Shown here: positions 44,216 to 53,333 of the stretch, piece by piece
Numbering within the stretch: the stretch's first letter is position 1
How the letters are laid out: every line of letters starts with the position of its first letter
Source: Lewinellaceae bacterium
GTDB lineage: Bacteria; Bacteroidota; Bacteroidia; Chitinophagales; Saprospiraceae
DNA: 64,000 bases
Assembly: GCA_020636135.1 (NCBI GenBank)
Contig: JACJYK010000001.1
Coordinates: 1,598,501 to 1,662,500 of the forward strand
Direction of reading: 5' to 3'
Translations under genes and position numbers: made by a program
Notes under the pieces: generated by a model
What the model was told of the DNA's origin: nothing
Database searches by the model: none
Seen by the model: only the letters and a program-made list of their open reading frames with translations

Positions 44216-45484
44216 ATGAAAAAAGTTACTTTTTATATTGACGATCAGCCATGCCAGGCTGAAGATGGGAAAAACTTCGTGGATGCTGCTGCAGAAAACG
44301 GGGTCAATATTCCCTCTCTCTGCTATTATCCGCACATCGATCCGCCGCTGGCAACCTGTCGAGTGTGCACTGTAGCCATAGGCGGACAGCCGAGGGCGGC
44401 TTGTTCTCTTAAAGTTTCAGAAGGCTTGCGTGTCCAGGTCAATACACCCGACCTGATTGAGAATCGGAAAGCTATCCTGGAGCTGATCTTCGCTGAAGGA
44501 AATCACTTCTGTCCGGCATGCGAGAAAAGTGGTGACTGTGACCTTCAGCACCTGGCCTATGAGTCGGGGATCACCTATTCTCGATTTCCACATACCTTCG
44601 TGGATAGGATCGTAGACTTTAAACCGGAGCGCCTGGTTATTGACCACAACCGCTGTATCCTTTGCAAGCGCTGTGTGGAAGAGTTTGTAACAGACAAAGG
44701 GGAGAAAGTATTTTCTTACCATCGACGCGGAGGCCGAACGGAAGTCAATGTCGATTACGAGCTGGAAGCGGAAATGTCCGAAAAGGAGTTGACCAGAGCC
44801 ATGCGGTTGTGCCCGGTCGGAGCCATCCTGGTGCGTGGGAAAAGCGAATCCCGGCCATTTGGAGACAGGAAATACGACAAGCTGGAGAGCAGGGAAACCA
44901 TTCCTCTGGCCACACCGGTGGAAAAACCTGCTGCGCCGGCTCAGAAAAAAGTGGTCGCAACCGCCTCCTTGGCAGGATGTTTTGGGTGCCACATGTCCAT
45001 GCTGGATATCGATCTGGGGTTGCTTGATTTAATCGAACTGGTCTCCTTTGATAAATCCCCTTTGACGGATATCAAGCGCTTTTCGCGGCATGTTGATATC
45101 GGATTGATAGAAGGTGGGTGTTGTAACTCGGAAAACATTGAAAACCTGGAATATTTCCGAGCCAATTGTGATATTCTCGTATCTGTAGGAGAATGCGCCA
45201 TCTGGGGCGGACTGCCGGCCATGCGCAATACCATCTCGCTGGAGTCGTGTCTACAGGAAGCATACCTGCATTCACCCGTAACCCAGAATTCTCAAAACAT
45301 AATCCCAAATCACGTCGACATCCCAAAAATCCTGGACCGGGTTTATCCTTGTCATGAAGTAGTCAAAATTGACTACCATATACCGGGGTGCCCTCCTTCA
45401 GCACAACACATCTGGAAGGTAGTACAGAACATCCTGTTTGGAACCAAATACGATGTTATTTATCCTGAATTTAAATACGACTGA
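44216..45484 (+). CDS. Fusion of diaphorase small subunit HoxU and [NiFe] hydrogenase small subunit HoxY
   Basis: 422 residues in a single frame. The HoxU part (1-215) has [2Fe-2S] ligands Cys36, Cys48, Cys51, Cys63; a [4Fe-4S] site at His97, Cys99, Cys102, Cys108 (NHFCPACEKSGDC); and another at Cys147, Cys150, Cys153, Cys199. A Pro/Ala/Lys-rich linker (about 228-247) leads to the HoxY part (248-422), with proximal-cluster cysteines in GCFGCHMS (255, 258), Cys327 (VGECAIWGG) and Cys392 (IPGCPPSA). It should pass electrons from NiFe to HoxF. Ralstonia-type enzymes have these as two genes. It starts 2 bp after hoxF and is followed by hoxH after 2 bp. Confidence 0.92.
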   Translation: MKKVTFYIDDQPCQAEDGKNFVDAAAENGVNIPSLCYYPHIDPPLATCRVCTVAIGGQPRAACSLKVSEGLRVQVNTPDLIENRKAILELIFAEGNHFCPACEKSGDCDLQHLAYESGITYSRFPHTFVDRIVDFKPERLVIDHNRCILCKRCVEEFVTDKGEKVFSYHRRGGRTEVNVDYELEAEMSEKELTRAMRLCPVGAILVRGKSESRPFGDRKYDKLESRETIPLATPVEKPAAPAQKKVVATASLAGCFGCHMSMLDIDLGLLDLIELVSFDKSPLTDIKRFSRHVDIGLIEGGCCNSENIENLEYFRANCDILVSVGECAIWGGLPAMRNTISLESCLQEAYLHSPVTQNSQNIIPNHVDIPKILDRVYPCHEVVKIDYHIPGCPPSAQHIWKVVQNILFGTKYDVIYPEFKYD

Positions 45485-45486
45485 TC

Positions 45487-46935
45487 ATGGGTAAAAAGAT
45501 TATCATTGATCCGGTAACGCGGGTGGAAGGTCACGGGAAAGTCACCATATTGCTGGATGACAACCACCGGGTGGAAGATGCCTTCTTCCATATTGTGGAG
45601 TTTCGTGGATTTGAACGGTTTGTGCAGGGAAGACCCTATTGGGAAGCTCCGGTGCTGGTTCAGCGACTGTGTGGAATATGCCCGGTGAGTCACCATTTAG
45701 CTGCTGCCAAAGCTATTGACCAGATAGCAGGACTGGATCCGAAGGACTTAACTCCAACAGCAACCAAATTGCGGCGTCTGCTGCACTTTGGTCAGGTCCT
45801 CCAGTCACACGCACTGCATTTTTTTTATCTCGCTTCCCCAGATCTGCTGTTTGGTCTTGATGCTGAGGCTTCCAAGCGGAATGTCGTTGAAGTGGCAATT
45901 GCCAACAAGGATCTGGCTCGCAAAGGCATTCAGATGCGACAGTTTGGTCAGGAAATCATCAAAGCGTTGGCCGGTAAACGGATCCATGGGATTATGGCTG
46001 TTCCCGGGGGAGTACACAAGACTTTTACGAAACCTGAACGCGATGCATTTTTGAAAGGAGAAGGTGTCCCTTCCATCGATACCATTATCGAATGGCTGTC
46101 CGAAGTCATTGATTTCATGAAGCAATATCACGAGCAGAATGCTCCCTGGCTGGACTATTTCGCGACCTATCCGTCAGGTCACCTGGGCATGGTGACGGAG
46201 GATGGTGCCCTGGAGTTGTATGATGGCCCGCTACGTGCTATTGATGCGGAAGGCAATCAGACATTGTTTGCACCAGCAACGGACTATGTGGAACATTTTT
46301 CAGAATTCGTAAAACCGTGGAGTTATCTCAAGTTCCCATATCTGAAAGAACTGGGGCAGGAAAAAGGCTGGAACCGGGTGGGGCCCCTGGCCCGCTTGAA
46401 TGTCAGCACATCCATTACGACACCGCTGGCTGAAGCTGAGCGAAAAATATTCCGGGATTATACGGGAGGTAAACCAAACAACATGACCATGCATACGCAT
46501 TGGGCCCGGTTGATCGAAATGCTGTATTGTGCGGAGGCAATCCGCGATCTGCTCCATGATGAAACAATATTGGGCGATGACCTGAGAAGAGAAGGAACCC
46601 AGCGGTCGCAGGGTATCGGGGTGATTGAGGCTCCAAGAGGAACCCTGATCCACCATTACGAAGTCGATGACAAAGGAATGATCACCCGATGTAATCTGAT
46701 CGTTTCTACAACGCATAATAATGAACCAATGAACAGAGCCGTAAAATGGGTGGCTCAGAATGTATTGGACAACCGGTTTGAAGTCACTGAGCAGATGCTC
46801 AATCAGGTCGAAATAGCCATTCGTGCTTACGACCCCTGTTTAAGTTGTGCGACCCATGCTTTGGGTAAAATGCCGCTTTATGTTGAAGTACAAGACCGTC
46901 GAGGAAATATTATTCAGACCGCAACCAGATCGTGA
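45487..46935 (+). CDS. hoxH: [NiFe] hydrogenase large subunit HoxH (group 3d type)
   Basis: 482 residues carrying the NiFe active site. The L1 motif RLCGICPVSHH supplies Cys62 and Cys65. The L2 motif DPCLSCATH supplies Cys451 and Cys454 and ends at His457. The 25 residues after His457 (ALGKMPLYVEV...) are the C-terminal peptide removed during maturation. IIIDPVTRVEGHGKV at the N-terminus is the family start. The enzyme oxidises H2 with NAD+ or the reverse in the cytoplasm. The hyp maturation genes (hypABCDEF) are not in the window. The hoxW gene starts inside the segment coding for the cleaved peptide. Confidence 0.96.
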   Translation: MGKKIIIDPVTRVEGHGKVTILLDDNHRVEDAFFHIVEFRGFERFVQGRPYWEAPVLVQRLCGICPVSHHLAAAKAIDQIAGLDPKDLTPTATKLRRLLHFGQVLQSHALHFFYLASPDLLFGLDAEASKRNVVEVAIANKDLARKGIQMRQFGQEIIKALAGKRIHGIMAVPGGVHKTFTKPERDAFLKGEGVPSIDTIIEWLSEVIDFMKQYHEQNAPWLDYFATYPSGHLGMVTEDGALELYDGPLRAIDAEGNQTLFAPATDYVEHFSEFVKPWSYLKFPYLKELGQEKGWNRVGPLARLNVSTSITTPLAEAERKIFRDYTGGKPNNMTMHTHWARLIEMLYCAEAIRDLLHDETILGDDLRREGTQRSQGIGVIEAPRGTLIHHYEVDDKGMITRCNLIVSTTHNNEPMNRAVKWVAQNVLDNRFEVTEQMLNQVEIAIRAYDPCLSCATHALGKMPLYVEVQDRRGNIIQTATRS

Positions 46936-47359
46936 GAAGATCTTAGTCGTTGGGATAGGAAATACAGCAAGACAGGATGATGGCCTGGGTTGGAAATTCC
47001 TGGAGTTGATCGAAGCAATAGGAATTCCATTGGAAGTGCAGCAGGTATTCCAGTTGCAGATTGAGGATGCGGCGATGATCACGGCGTACGATAAAGTGTT
47101 ATTCGTGGATTCACACGTTTCGAAGATCACCGGAGGCTATTCTCTGGAACCGGTGTTTCCCGAGCAGGACGGGACCTGGTCCACGCATGCTTTGTCACCG
47201 GCCAGTTTGCTTCACCTCTCCGGCGAATTGTACCAAAAGACTCCGGAAGCCTGGTTGTTATCGATTACCGGTTACCGTTGGGAATTGGGCAAGCCGATGA
47301 CGCGTCATGCCAAGGTTAATTTGTTTGAGGCATTTGAGTGTGTTCGCAGACTCATCTGA
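46880..47359 (+). CDS. hoxW: Hydrogenase maturation endopeptidase (HoxW/HycI family)
   Basis: 159 residues from the ATG at 46880, which lies 56 nt inside hoxH in another frame. No later start codon keeps the family N-terminus. Motifs are ILVVGIGNTARQDDGLGW (metal-binding acid at Asp33/34), VLFVDSHV (second Asp) and STHALSPASLL (His), the three ligand positions of HybD-type nickel-dependent proteases. It should clip HoxH after His457 once nickel is in place. It ends the hox operon and is convergent with dinB across 15 bp. Confidence 0.88.
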   Translation: MLKYKTVEEILFRPQPDREKILVVGIGNTARQDDGLGWKFLELIEAIGIPLEVQQVFQLQIEDAAMITAYDKVLFVDSHVSKITGGYSLEPVFPEQDGTWSTHALSPASLLHLSGELYQKTPEAWLLSITGYRWELGKPMTRHAKVNLFEAFECVRRLI

Positions 47360-47374
47360 ATATCAACTTCGGCC

Positions 47375-48445
47375 TTAGAATAATTCCAATTGCCCTTCGG
47401 GATCGGGATCAAAATTGTGTAATCCGACCCCTAGCAACCGCACGGGCTTGTATTGATCCCTGAAATAGTCCAGCAATTCCAAAGCAACATTGCGTATTAT
47501 ATTCGGGTCGCAGGTAGCTTCTGGAAACGATTTTTGCTTCTGGAGGGTGGTAAAATCCGAAAACCGGATTTTGATACTCACCGTCCTTCCTTTCACAGCT
47601 AGTCCTGATGCACTCGAGGTTACCCGGTCAGCAAGGTGGATGATCTCAGGCCTGCACAATTCTATTTCGTTGATATCGGTATCGAAAGTGGTCTCTGCGG
47701 ATATTGATTTCCTTTCACGATTGGGTACCACAGGTCGTTCATCCAGACCCCGGACAATGTCGTAGTAATAATTCCCCATTTTGCCAAACCAGCGGACCAG
47801 GTCGAGCCGATCAAATTGTTTGAGCTCGGCACCGGAATGTATACCCAGCTGGTGCATCTTCTCCGCGGTAGCCCTCCCGATCCCGAAAAACTTTCCAATA
47901 GGTAATCGCGCAATGAAGTCGTCGGCATGCTCAGGCAGAATCAGCGTACAGCCATCCGGCTTATGAATGTCAGAAGCGATTTTTGCCAGGAACTTATTCA
48001 TGGCGATGCCCGCAGAGGCTGTCAACCCGGTAGTCGCTTGAATTTTTCGCTTTATCTCTTTGGCAATTTTTGCTGCGGATGTGATGCCCGCTTTGTTTTG
48101 CGTCACATCCAGGAATGCTTCGTCCAGGGACAGAGGTTCTACCAGGTCGGTGTATTCGTGAAAGATTTGCCGGATTTGTTGGGATACTTCCTTATATCGT
48201 GCAAATCGGGGTTTGACAAATATGATGTGCGGACATTTTTCATAGGCTGTACGGGATGGCATGGCTGAATGGACACCAAATGTACGGGCTTCATAGGAGG
48301 CTGCGGCGACTACGCCCCGGTTACGGGACCCTCCGACGGCGATGGGCTTTCCTCTCAGTTCAGGATTATCCAGTTGCTCCACAGATGCAAAAAAGGCATC
48401 CATGTCAATGTGTATGATCTTCCGGGTGGATCTGGTGCTTGACAT
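47375..48445 (-). CDS. dinB: DNA polymerase IV (Y family)
   Basis: 356 residues from the ATG at 48445. A longer frame to 48520 would run into the upstream gene and adds no family sequence. Motifs are IIHIDMDAFFASVEQ (catalytic Asp14 and Asp16), SYEARTFGVHSAMPSRTA (nucleotide-binding), SLDEAFLDVT (third acid and Glu), SAGIAMNKFLAKIASD, and the little-finger region. The C-terminus ends DPEGQLELF, which resembles a beta-clamp binding peptide (QLxLF). It performs translesion synthesis. It is 31 bp downstream of the sortilin-type gene and may be read from that operon. Confidence 0.95.
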   Translation of the reverse strand: MSSTRSTRKIIHIDMDAFFASVEQLDNPELRGKPIAVGGSRNRGVVAAASYEARTFGVHSAMPSRTAYEKCPHIIFVKPRFARYKEVSQQIRQIFHEYTDLVEPLSLDEAFLDVTQNKAGITSAAKIAKEIKRKIQATTGLTASAGIAMNKFLAKIASDIHKPDGCTLILPEHADDFIARLPIGKFFGIGRATAEKMHQLGIHSGAELKQFDRLDLVRWFGKMGNYYYDIVRGLDERPVVPNRERKSISAETTFDTDINEIELCRPEIIHLADRVTSSASGLAVKGRTVSIKIRFSDFTTLQKQKSFPEATCDPNIIRNVALELLDYFRDQYKPVRLLGVGLHNFDPDPEGQLELF

Positions 48446-48476
48446 GGATGCCTCTACAAGTAACCTTATGCTGCTT

Positions 48477-51400
48477 TTATTCGCGCTTTTTGAGCATAAT
48501 GGCATCAATCGTACGTTCACGGATCATCTGGTTGAGCATCTTGAGATCCGAAAGCGTTATTTGTTTGAATTGATTCAGATAGGAATCAATTTCTCCGATC
48601 AGCTCATCTTTGACAGCAATGGCCTGCACGGTAGGTGGATAGTCATTTCCACTGGTGAGGGTGGTCAGGTGCGCCAGTTTGTTATTCAGACGAATAGGGA
48701 AGTTGAGTGGATCCTGAGGACTCTGGTTTTTAGTCTGGTACAGGGCCTCCTCGACGAGGGTCATCGTGCTATCAATGTTTTTCATTTTCGCAATGATCGC
48801 TTCTACCTGATCCATTCCCTTGATCATCTCCTCATAGCCTTTCATTTGTTTGCGTACAAGGCGGATGTCCTCTATGGTACGGTGCGTTTCCGTCATTTTA
48901 TCCCTGATCTCTGCCAGGAAATCATGTTGTTTCTGGATATCGGCTATGGTTGTGGTTCCGCGCGGATCCTTGAGGATCTCAAACTCTTGTTTCTGTTCGG
49001 TTCCGGCAGCTTTCAGCGTAACCTGGTACTTACCCGGTACCGCTTTTGGTCCGCTTAGGGATGCCCACCACATGATCAATCCGTCAAAACGCTCAGCCGG
49101 GTCTTCCATCATGTCCCACACGAACAGGTTCGAACCTTGTTTAGGTTCCAGTTTATGCTCCCGGTCTTTAGCGCCGGTTGAGAACGTCTGGATGGTCTTG
49201 CCTTGCATGTCCGTGATGGTTAACACTAACGTGTCTTTAGGTGAAGGTTTATCCGCCAGGTAATAATAGATCATAACTCCATTGGGGTGATTGGTGCCTG
49301 TCGTAAGTGAGGCGCGCCTGGGTGCTCCTCCGTTCATCCGGTATGCAGCCAGCGGTTTGAAGAGATATGATTTGGCATTTTTCACGGCATCCCTGAGCTG
49401 TTGAAGCGGGGTCAGGTCGTCAATCATCCAGAATGCACGTCCCTGGGTTGCAGCGATCAGGTTGTTGTCTTTGATGGTCAGGTCCGTTACAGGAACGATA
49501 GGCAGGTTAAGCTGGAAAGGTTGCCAGTTTGCTCCGTCATCAAAAGAGATCCACATACCCTTTTCCGTACCGGCATAGAGCAATCCCTGTTTTTCAGGGT
49601 CTACACGAACGACCCGCGTAAACTCATCATCAGGAATACCATTGGTGATCGTTTCCCAGGTCTGGCCATAGTCCAGTGTCTTATAGAGATAAGGACGGTA
49701 ATCACCGGATTTGTACATCGTGGCCGCTACATAGCAGGCTCCGTCCCGGTGTGGATCCGGATCGATGCTATTTATCATAGTCCATTCCGGAGCTTGTTTT
49801 GGTGTCACATTCGTCCAGCTTTTACCTCCGTCCCGGGTGATATGGATCAGGCCGTCGTCACTTCCGGTCCAGATGACATTTTCTTCCCGTGGTGATTCAG
49901 CAACCGCAAAGATGGTACAGTAATATTCCACAGAAGTATTGTCCTGGGTGATGGGTCCACCGGAGGATACCATCCGGCTTGAATCATTCCTCGTCAGATC
50001 CGGGCTGATGGTTTCCCAGGATTGGCCCAGATTGTAACTTACGTGAAGGTGGTTTGAAGCCGTATATAATTTGTTGGGATTGTGTGGTGAAAACAGGATG
50101 GGGTAATTCCACTGAAACCGGTACTTCATATCCTCGACACCGTGTCCCATCGGGTTGTCCGGCCATACGTTCACGGCGCGGCTGTATCCCGTTTTGTGAT
50201 TCACCATTTCCAGCAATCCGTCGTAACATCCACCAAATACGATGTCATCATCCGCTGCATACGGGGCCAGATGAGCACATTCGCAGCCGGCAGTTGTCTC
50301 CCAATCGCTTTCGGATATTCCATATCCATCGGAACGGTGAAGAATCCTGACGGTCGAGTTGTCCTGCTGGGCACCATAGATCCGGTATGGAAAATGGTTA
50401 TCGGTAATGACACGGTAAAATTGTGCAGTGGGCTGATTCATCAGGGTTGACCAGCTTCCGCCACCATTGAAGGAAATTTGTGCTCCTCCATCATCGGCTA
50501 TGATCATCCGTTGGGGATCTTCAGGAGCTATCCACAAGTCGTGATGGTCACCGTGGGGCGCATTGTCACCCTTGAAAGTACGGCCTCCATCTGTCGATTT
50601 CTGATAGGATACGTTCATGACATACACTACTTCCTGGTCCTTGGGGTCGGCATAGATCCTGGAATAATACCATGCCCGCTGGCGCAGATTCCGGTCTGAG
50701 TTCACTTTGATCCAGGTGGCTCCAGCATCATCCGAGCGGAAAACACCACCATCATTATTTTCGATGATAGTCCAGAGGCGATCACTGTTGGCCGGGGAGA
50801 CGGTAACGCCTACGATACCCCAAACTCCTTTGGGAAGGCCTTTATTGGCACTGATATCGGTCCAGGTCTCACCCCCGTCAGTACTTTTCCACAAAGCAGA
50901 ACCAGGCCCGCCGCTGGACAGGCTGTAGGGTGTGCGCCGGATATTCCAGGTAGATGCATACATGATGCGGTAATTATTAGGGTCCAGAATCAGATCCACA
51001 GCTCCTGCATCGGCATTGGCAAACAATACCTTGCGCCAGGTCATACCTCCATCGGTGGTCTTATAGACGCCGCGGTCCTCGTTGGGTTTGAAAAGATCAC
51101 CCATGACTGCCGCCCAGGCAGTGTTGGGGTCGTTAGGGTGGATGCGTATTCTGGAAATATGCCTTGAATTATCCAGGCCGATGTGTGTCCAGGTTTTCCC
51201 GGCATCCACTGATTTCCAGGCTCCATACCCATAAGAAACGTTTCCACGGACGGTGTTTTCACCACCACCCACATAAATTACATTTGGATCGGACTCGCTG
51301 ACGCTTACACAGCCAATGGAGCCTCCAAAGAATCCATCAGAAATGTTTTCCCAGGTTTCACCTGCATCGGTGGTTCTCCAGACTCCTCCTCCAGTAGCGC

Positions 51401-51623
51401 CGAAGTAATACAGATCCGGCTTTCCGGGTACTCCGGTTACTGTGGCCGATCGGCCACCCCGGAAGGGTCCTACCTCACGCCACTGAATGGCATCATACAA
51501 TTTTTGATCGTACTGGATTACCGGGGCAGGGGCCGCAGTTACCACCGGCTTGGCTTTGCGTTGTGCAAAGGTCCATTGGCAAACCATGGCCATCATGATG
51601 ATTAAGGCTAATCTGAATTTCAT
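48477..51623 (-). CDS. Secreted VPS10/sortilin-type protein with BNR/Asp-box repeats
   Basis: 1048 residues with a Sec signal peptide (1-20, ending TFAQ). The first 720 or so residues carry about eleven Asp-box (SxDxGxTW) repeats, for example TTDAGETW, SVDAGKTW, STDGGETW, SDDAGATW, TRDGGKSW and TLDYGQTW. These build one or two ten-bladed propellers of the sortilin type. The C-terminal third has an Ig-like segment and a helical region (about 930-1048, EIRDKMTETHRTIEDIRLVRK). Annotated relatives are called glycosyl hydrolases, but no catalytic residues are evident. It probably sits in the periplasm or outside. The gene follows an amidohydrolase. Confidence 0.82.
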   Translation of the reverse strand: MKFRLALIIMMAMVCQWTFAQRKAKPVVTAAPAPVIQYDQKLYDAIQWREVGPFRGGRSATVTGVPGKPDLYYFGATGGGVWRTTDAGETWENISDGFFGGSIGCVSVSESDPNVIYVGGGENTVRGNVSYGYGAWKSVDAGKTWTHIGLDNSRHISRIRIHPNDPNTAWAAVMGDLFKPNEDRGVYKTTDGGMTWRKVLFANADAGAVDLILDPNNYRIMYASTWNIRRTPYSLSSGGPGSALWKSTDGGETWTDISANKGLPKGVWGIVGVTVSPANSDRLWTIIENNDGGVFRSDDAGATWIKVNSDRNLRQRAWYYSRIYADPKDQEVVYVMNVSYQKSTDGGRTFKGDNAPHGDHHDLWIAPEDPQRMIIADDGGAQISFNGGGSWSTLMNQPTAQFYRVITDNHFPYRIYGAQQDNSTVRILHRSDGYGISESDWETTAGCECAHLAPYAADDDIVFGGCYDGLLEMVNHKTGYSRAVNVWPDNPMGHGVEDMKYRFQWNYPILFSPHNPNKLYTASNHLHVSYNLGQSWETISPDLTRNDSSRMVSSGGPITQDNTSVEYYCTIFAVAESPREENVIWTGSDDGLIHITRDGGKSWTNVTPKQAPEWTMINSIDPDPHRDGACYVAATMYKSGDYRPYLYKTLDYGQTWETITNGIPDDEFTRVVRVDPEKQGLLYAGTEKGMWISFDDGANWQPFQLNLPIVPVTDLTIKDNNLIAATQGRAFWMIDDLTPLQQLRDAVKNAKSYLFKPLAAYRMNGGAPRRASLTTGTNHPNGVMIYYYLADKPSPKDTLVLTITDMQGKTIQTFSTGAKDREHKLEPKQGSNLFVWDMMEDPAERFDGLIMWWASLSGPKAVPGKYQVTLKAAGTEQKQEFEILKDPRGTTTIADIQKQHDFLAEIRDKMTETHRTIEDIRLVRKQMKGYEEMIKGMDQVEAIIAKMKNIDSTMTLVEEALYQTKNQSPQDPLNFPIRLNNKLAHLTTLTSGNDYPPTVQAIAVKDELIGEIDSYLNQFKQITLSDLKMLNQMIRERTIDAIMLKKRE

Positions 51624-51690
51624 AGAAGTTTAATTTGCTATTATTCGTATTGAATATGTTGAGATAATTGTTTTAATCTTAAACCCGGAA

Positions 51691-53298
51691 TCAGGACTTA
51701 TGTTCCTTCTCCATGCCTGGTTGAGCAAATTCAAATCCTGACTCTGCTTTGGCTTTATCGACAATGGCTTTAACATCACGTAGCAATTGTTTGGCGTCGT
51801 AGATGATACCGTCCTTGATGGTATATTTTACACCGCCGACTCGTTCTACTTCATTTTGCTCATTTAATTTGATTGCTCCGGTACCGTACAGGACCTGGAG
51901 ATTAGCAAGCGGATTTTCCTCCACCAGAATCATGTCGGCCAATTTGCCCGGCTCGATGGTTCCGAGATCCTTTTCCATACCCAAAGCTTGTGCTCCATTT
52001 AAGGTCGCAGCCCGTATCACTTCCAGGGGATGAAAACCGGCTTCCCGCAGCAATTCCAGTTCGCGGATATAGGCAAACCCGTAAAGTTCATAGATAAAGC
52101 CGGAATCACTCCCGGTGGTTACCCTACCTCCCCGGTTTTTATAGGTGTTTACGAACTCCATCCACAACTGATAGTTTTTCTTCCAGTCAACTTCCTGTTC
52201 AGTGCCCCAGTCATGCCAGTAAGAACCATGCGAGATCCGGGATGGCGCATAGAACTCCCATAATGAAGGAAGGGTATATTCCTGGTGCCATTCCTGGGTT
52301 CTGGCGCGGTGCAGGTCACGGCTTGCCTCATAAATGTTAAACGTAGGATCCAGAGTGAAGTCCAGTTCCAGCAGTTCATCCATAACGGCATTCCATTTAG
52401 CGGAACCCGGTTTAGCAGCCTGATCCCACAATTTGCCGGCTTGTGAAAACCGGTCCTGTTCATTATTGTAGTTGTAATCCGGTGGATAATCCTGGACGGT
52501 CTGACCGTCAAAAAGTGCCTCAGGCAGACCATACCAATGTTCCATACTGGTCAGGCCTGCACGTGCTGATTGCAGGGCATTCCACCAGGCTACGTTGAGT
52601 TGGGCATGATGGCAGGCACTCCGCAGACCCAATGCTTTGTTTTCCCTGAGTGCGGCATCCATTACTTCAGGACTGGCTCCGAAAAATTTGATTCCGTCCG
52701 CACCGTTTTTAGCATTCTGGCGGACCCAGGCGCGTGCCTCGTCGGCGGTGGTGATGGGTTCATCACTGCCGGCACCAAAGAAGGTAAGGGCAAAAATACG
52801 GGGAGCAGTAATTTTGTTTTCAGCACTTAGTTTCTTGTGTTTCAGCGTCCAGTCCAGGCCATTGCCGCTACCGGGTTCGCGAATGGTTGTTACCCCGTGA
52901 GCCATCCAGAGCTTAAACACATATTCTGCGGGTGTGCCCTGTGCTTTGCCACCGATGTGCCCGTGCATATCAATAAATCCCGGCAACAGGTACATGCCTT
53001 CAGCGTCAAGTTCTTTTCCGCCGTCCTCCAGTTTCGGGCGACGGTTTGGGTTAATGGGGACGCCGGGTGCACCTACGCTTACCACATTGACAATGCGGTT
53101 GTTTTTGATCACAACATCCACCGGGCCCTGAGGAGGAGAACCATTGCCGTTGATCAGCGTAGCGCCACGGATGATAAGTTGCGGGTAGGGGCCGTCTCCC
53201 TCCTGGATCAGGGGAGCATCTTCAATTTGTCCAACCAGCAGCCTGGGCGTTATACCGAGGACGAGCCATAAAAGCACTTGAAACCAGTATTTATTCAT
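51691..53298 (-). CDS. Secreted metal-dependent amidohydrolase
   Basis: 535 residues from the ATG at 53298, chosen because it yields a signal peptide (NKYWFQVLLWLVLGITP... VGQ). The amidohydrolase fold shows LLPGFIDMHGHIGG with the HxH zinc motif, HGVTTIREPGSGNG, CHHAQ, TTGSDSGF with the metal-binding Asp, and the closing LGTIEPGKLADMILVEENPL. It probably hydrolyses a cyclic amide, dipeptide or imidazolone-type substrate outside the cytoplasm. It lies 35 bp after the nupC-like gene and 67 bp before the sortilin-type gene, so they may form one operon. Confidence 0.88.
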   Translation of the reverse strand: MNKYWFQVLLWLVLGITPRLLVGQIEDAPLIQEGDGPYPQLIIRGATLINGNGSPPQGPVDVVIKNNRIVNVVSVGAPGVPINPNRRPKLEDGGKELDAEGMYLLPGFIDMHGHIGGKAQGTPAEYVFKLWMAHGVTTIREPGSGNGLDWTLKHKKLSAENKITAPRIFALTFFGAGSDEPITTADEARAWVRQNAKNGADGIKFFGASPEVMDAALRENKALGLRSACHHAQLNVAWWNALQSARAGLTSMEHWYGLPEALFDGQTVQDYPPDYNYNNEQDRFSQAGKLWDQAAKPGSAKWNAVMDELLELDFTLDPTFNIYEASRDLHRARTQEWHQEYTLPSLWEFYAPSRISHGSYWHDWGTEQEVDWKKNYQLWMEFVNTYKNRGGRVTTGSDSGFIYELYGFAYIRELELLREAGFHPLEVIRAATLNGAQALGMEKDLGTIEPGKLADMILVEENPLANLQVLYGTGAIKLNEQNEVERVGGVKYTIKDGIIYDAKQLLRDVKAIVDKAKAESGFEFAQPGMEKEHKS

Positions 53299-53333
53299 AA
53301 GTCGATGATTGTGTCCGGATTTTGAAAGCCATT

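Noticed and set aside
48446..48520. Longer N-terminus for dinB
   Set aside because: The extra residues overlap the upstream gene and do not resemble Y-family sequences. The ATG at 48445 fits the family start.
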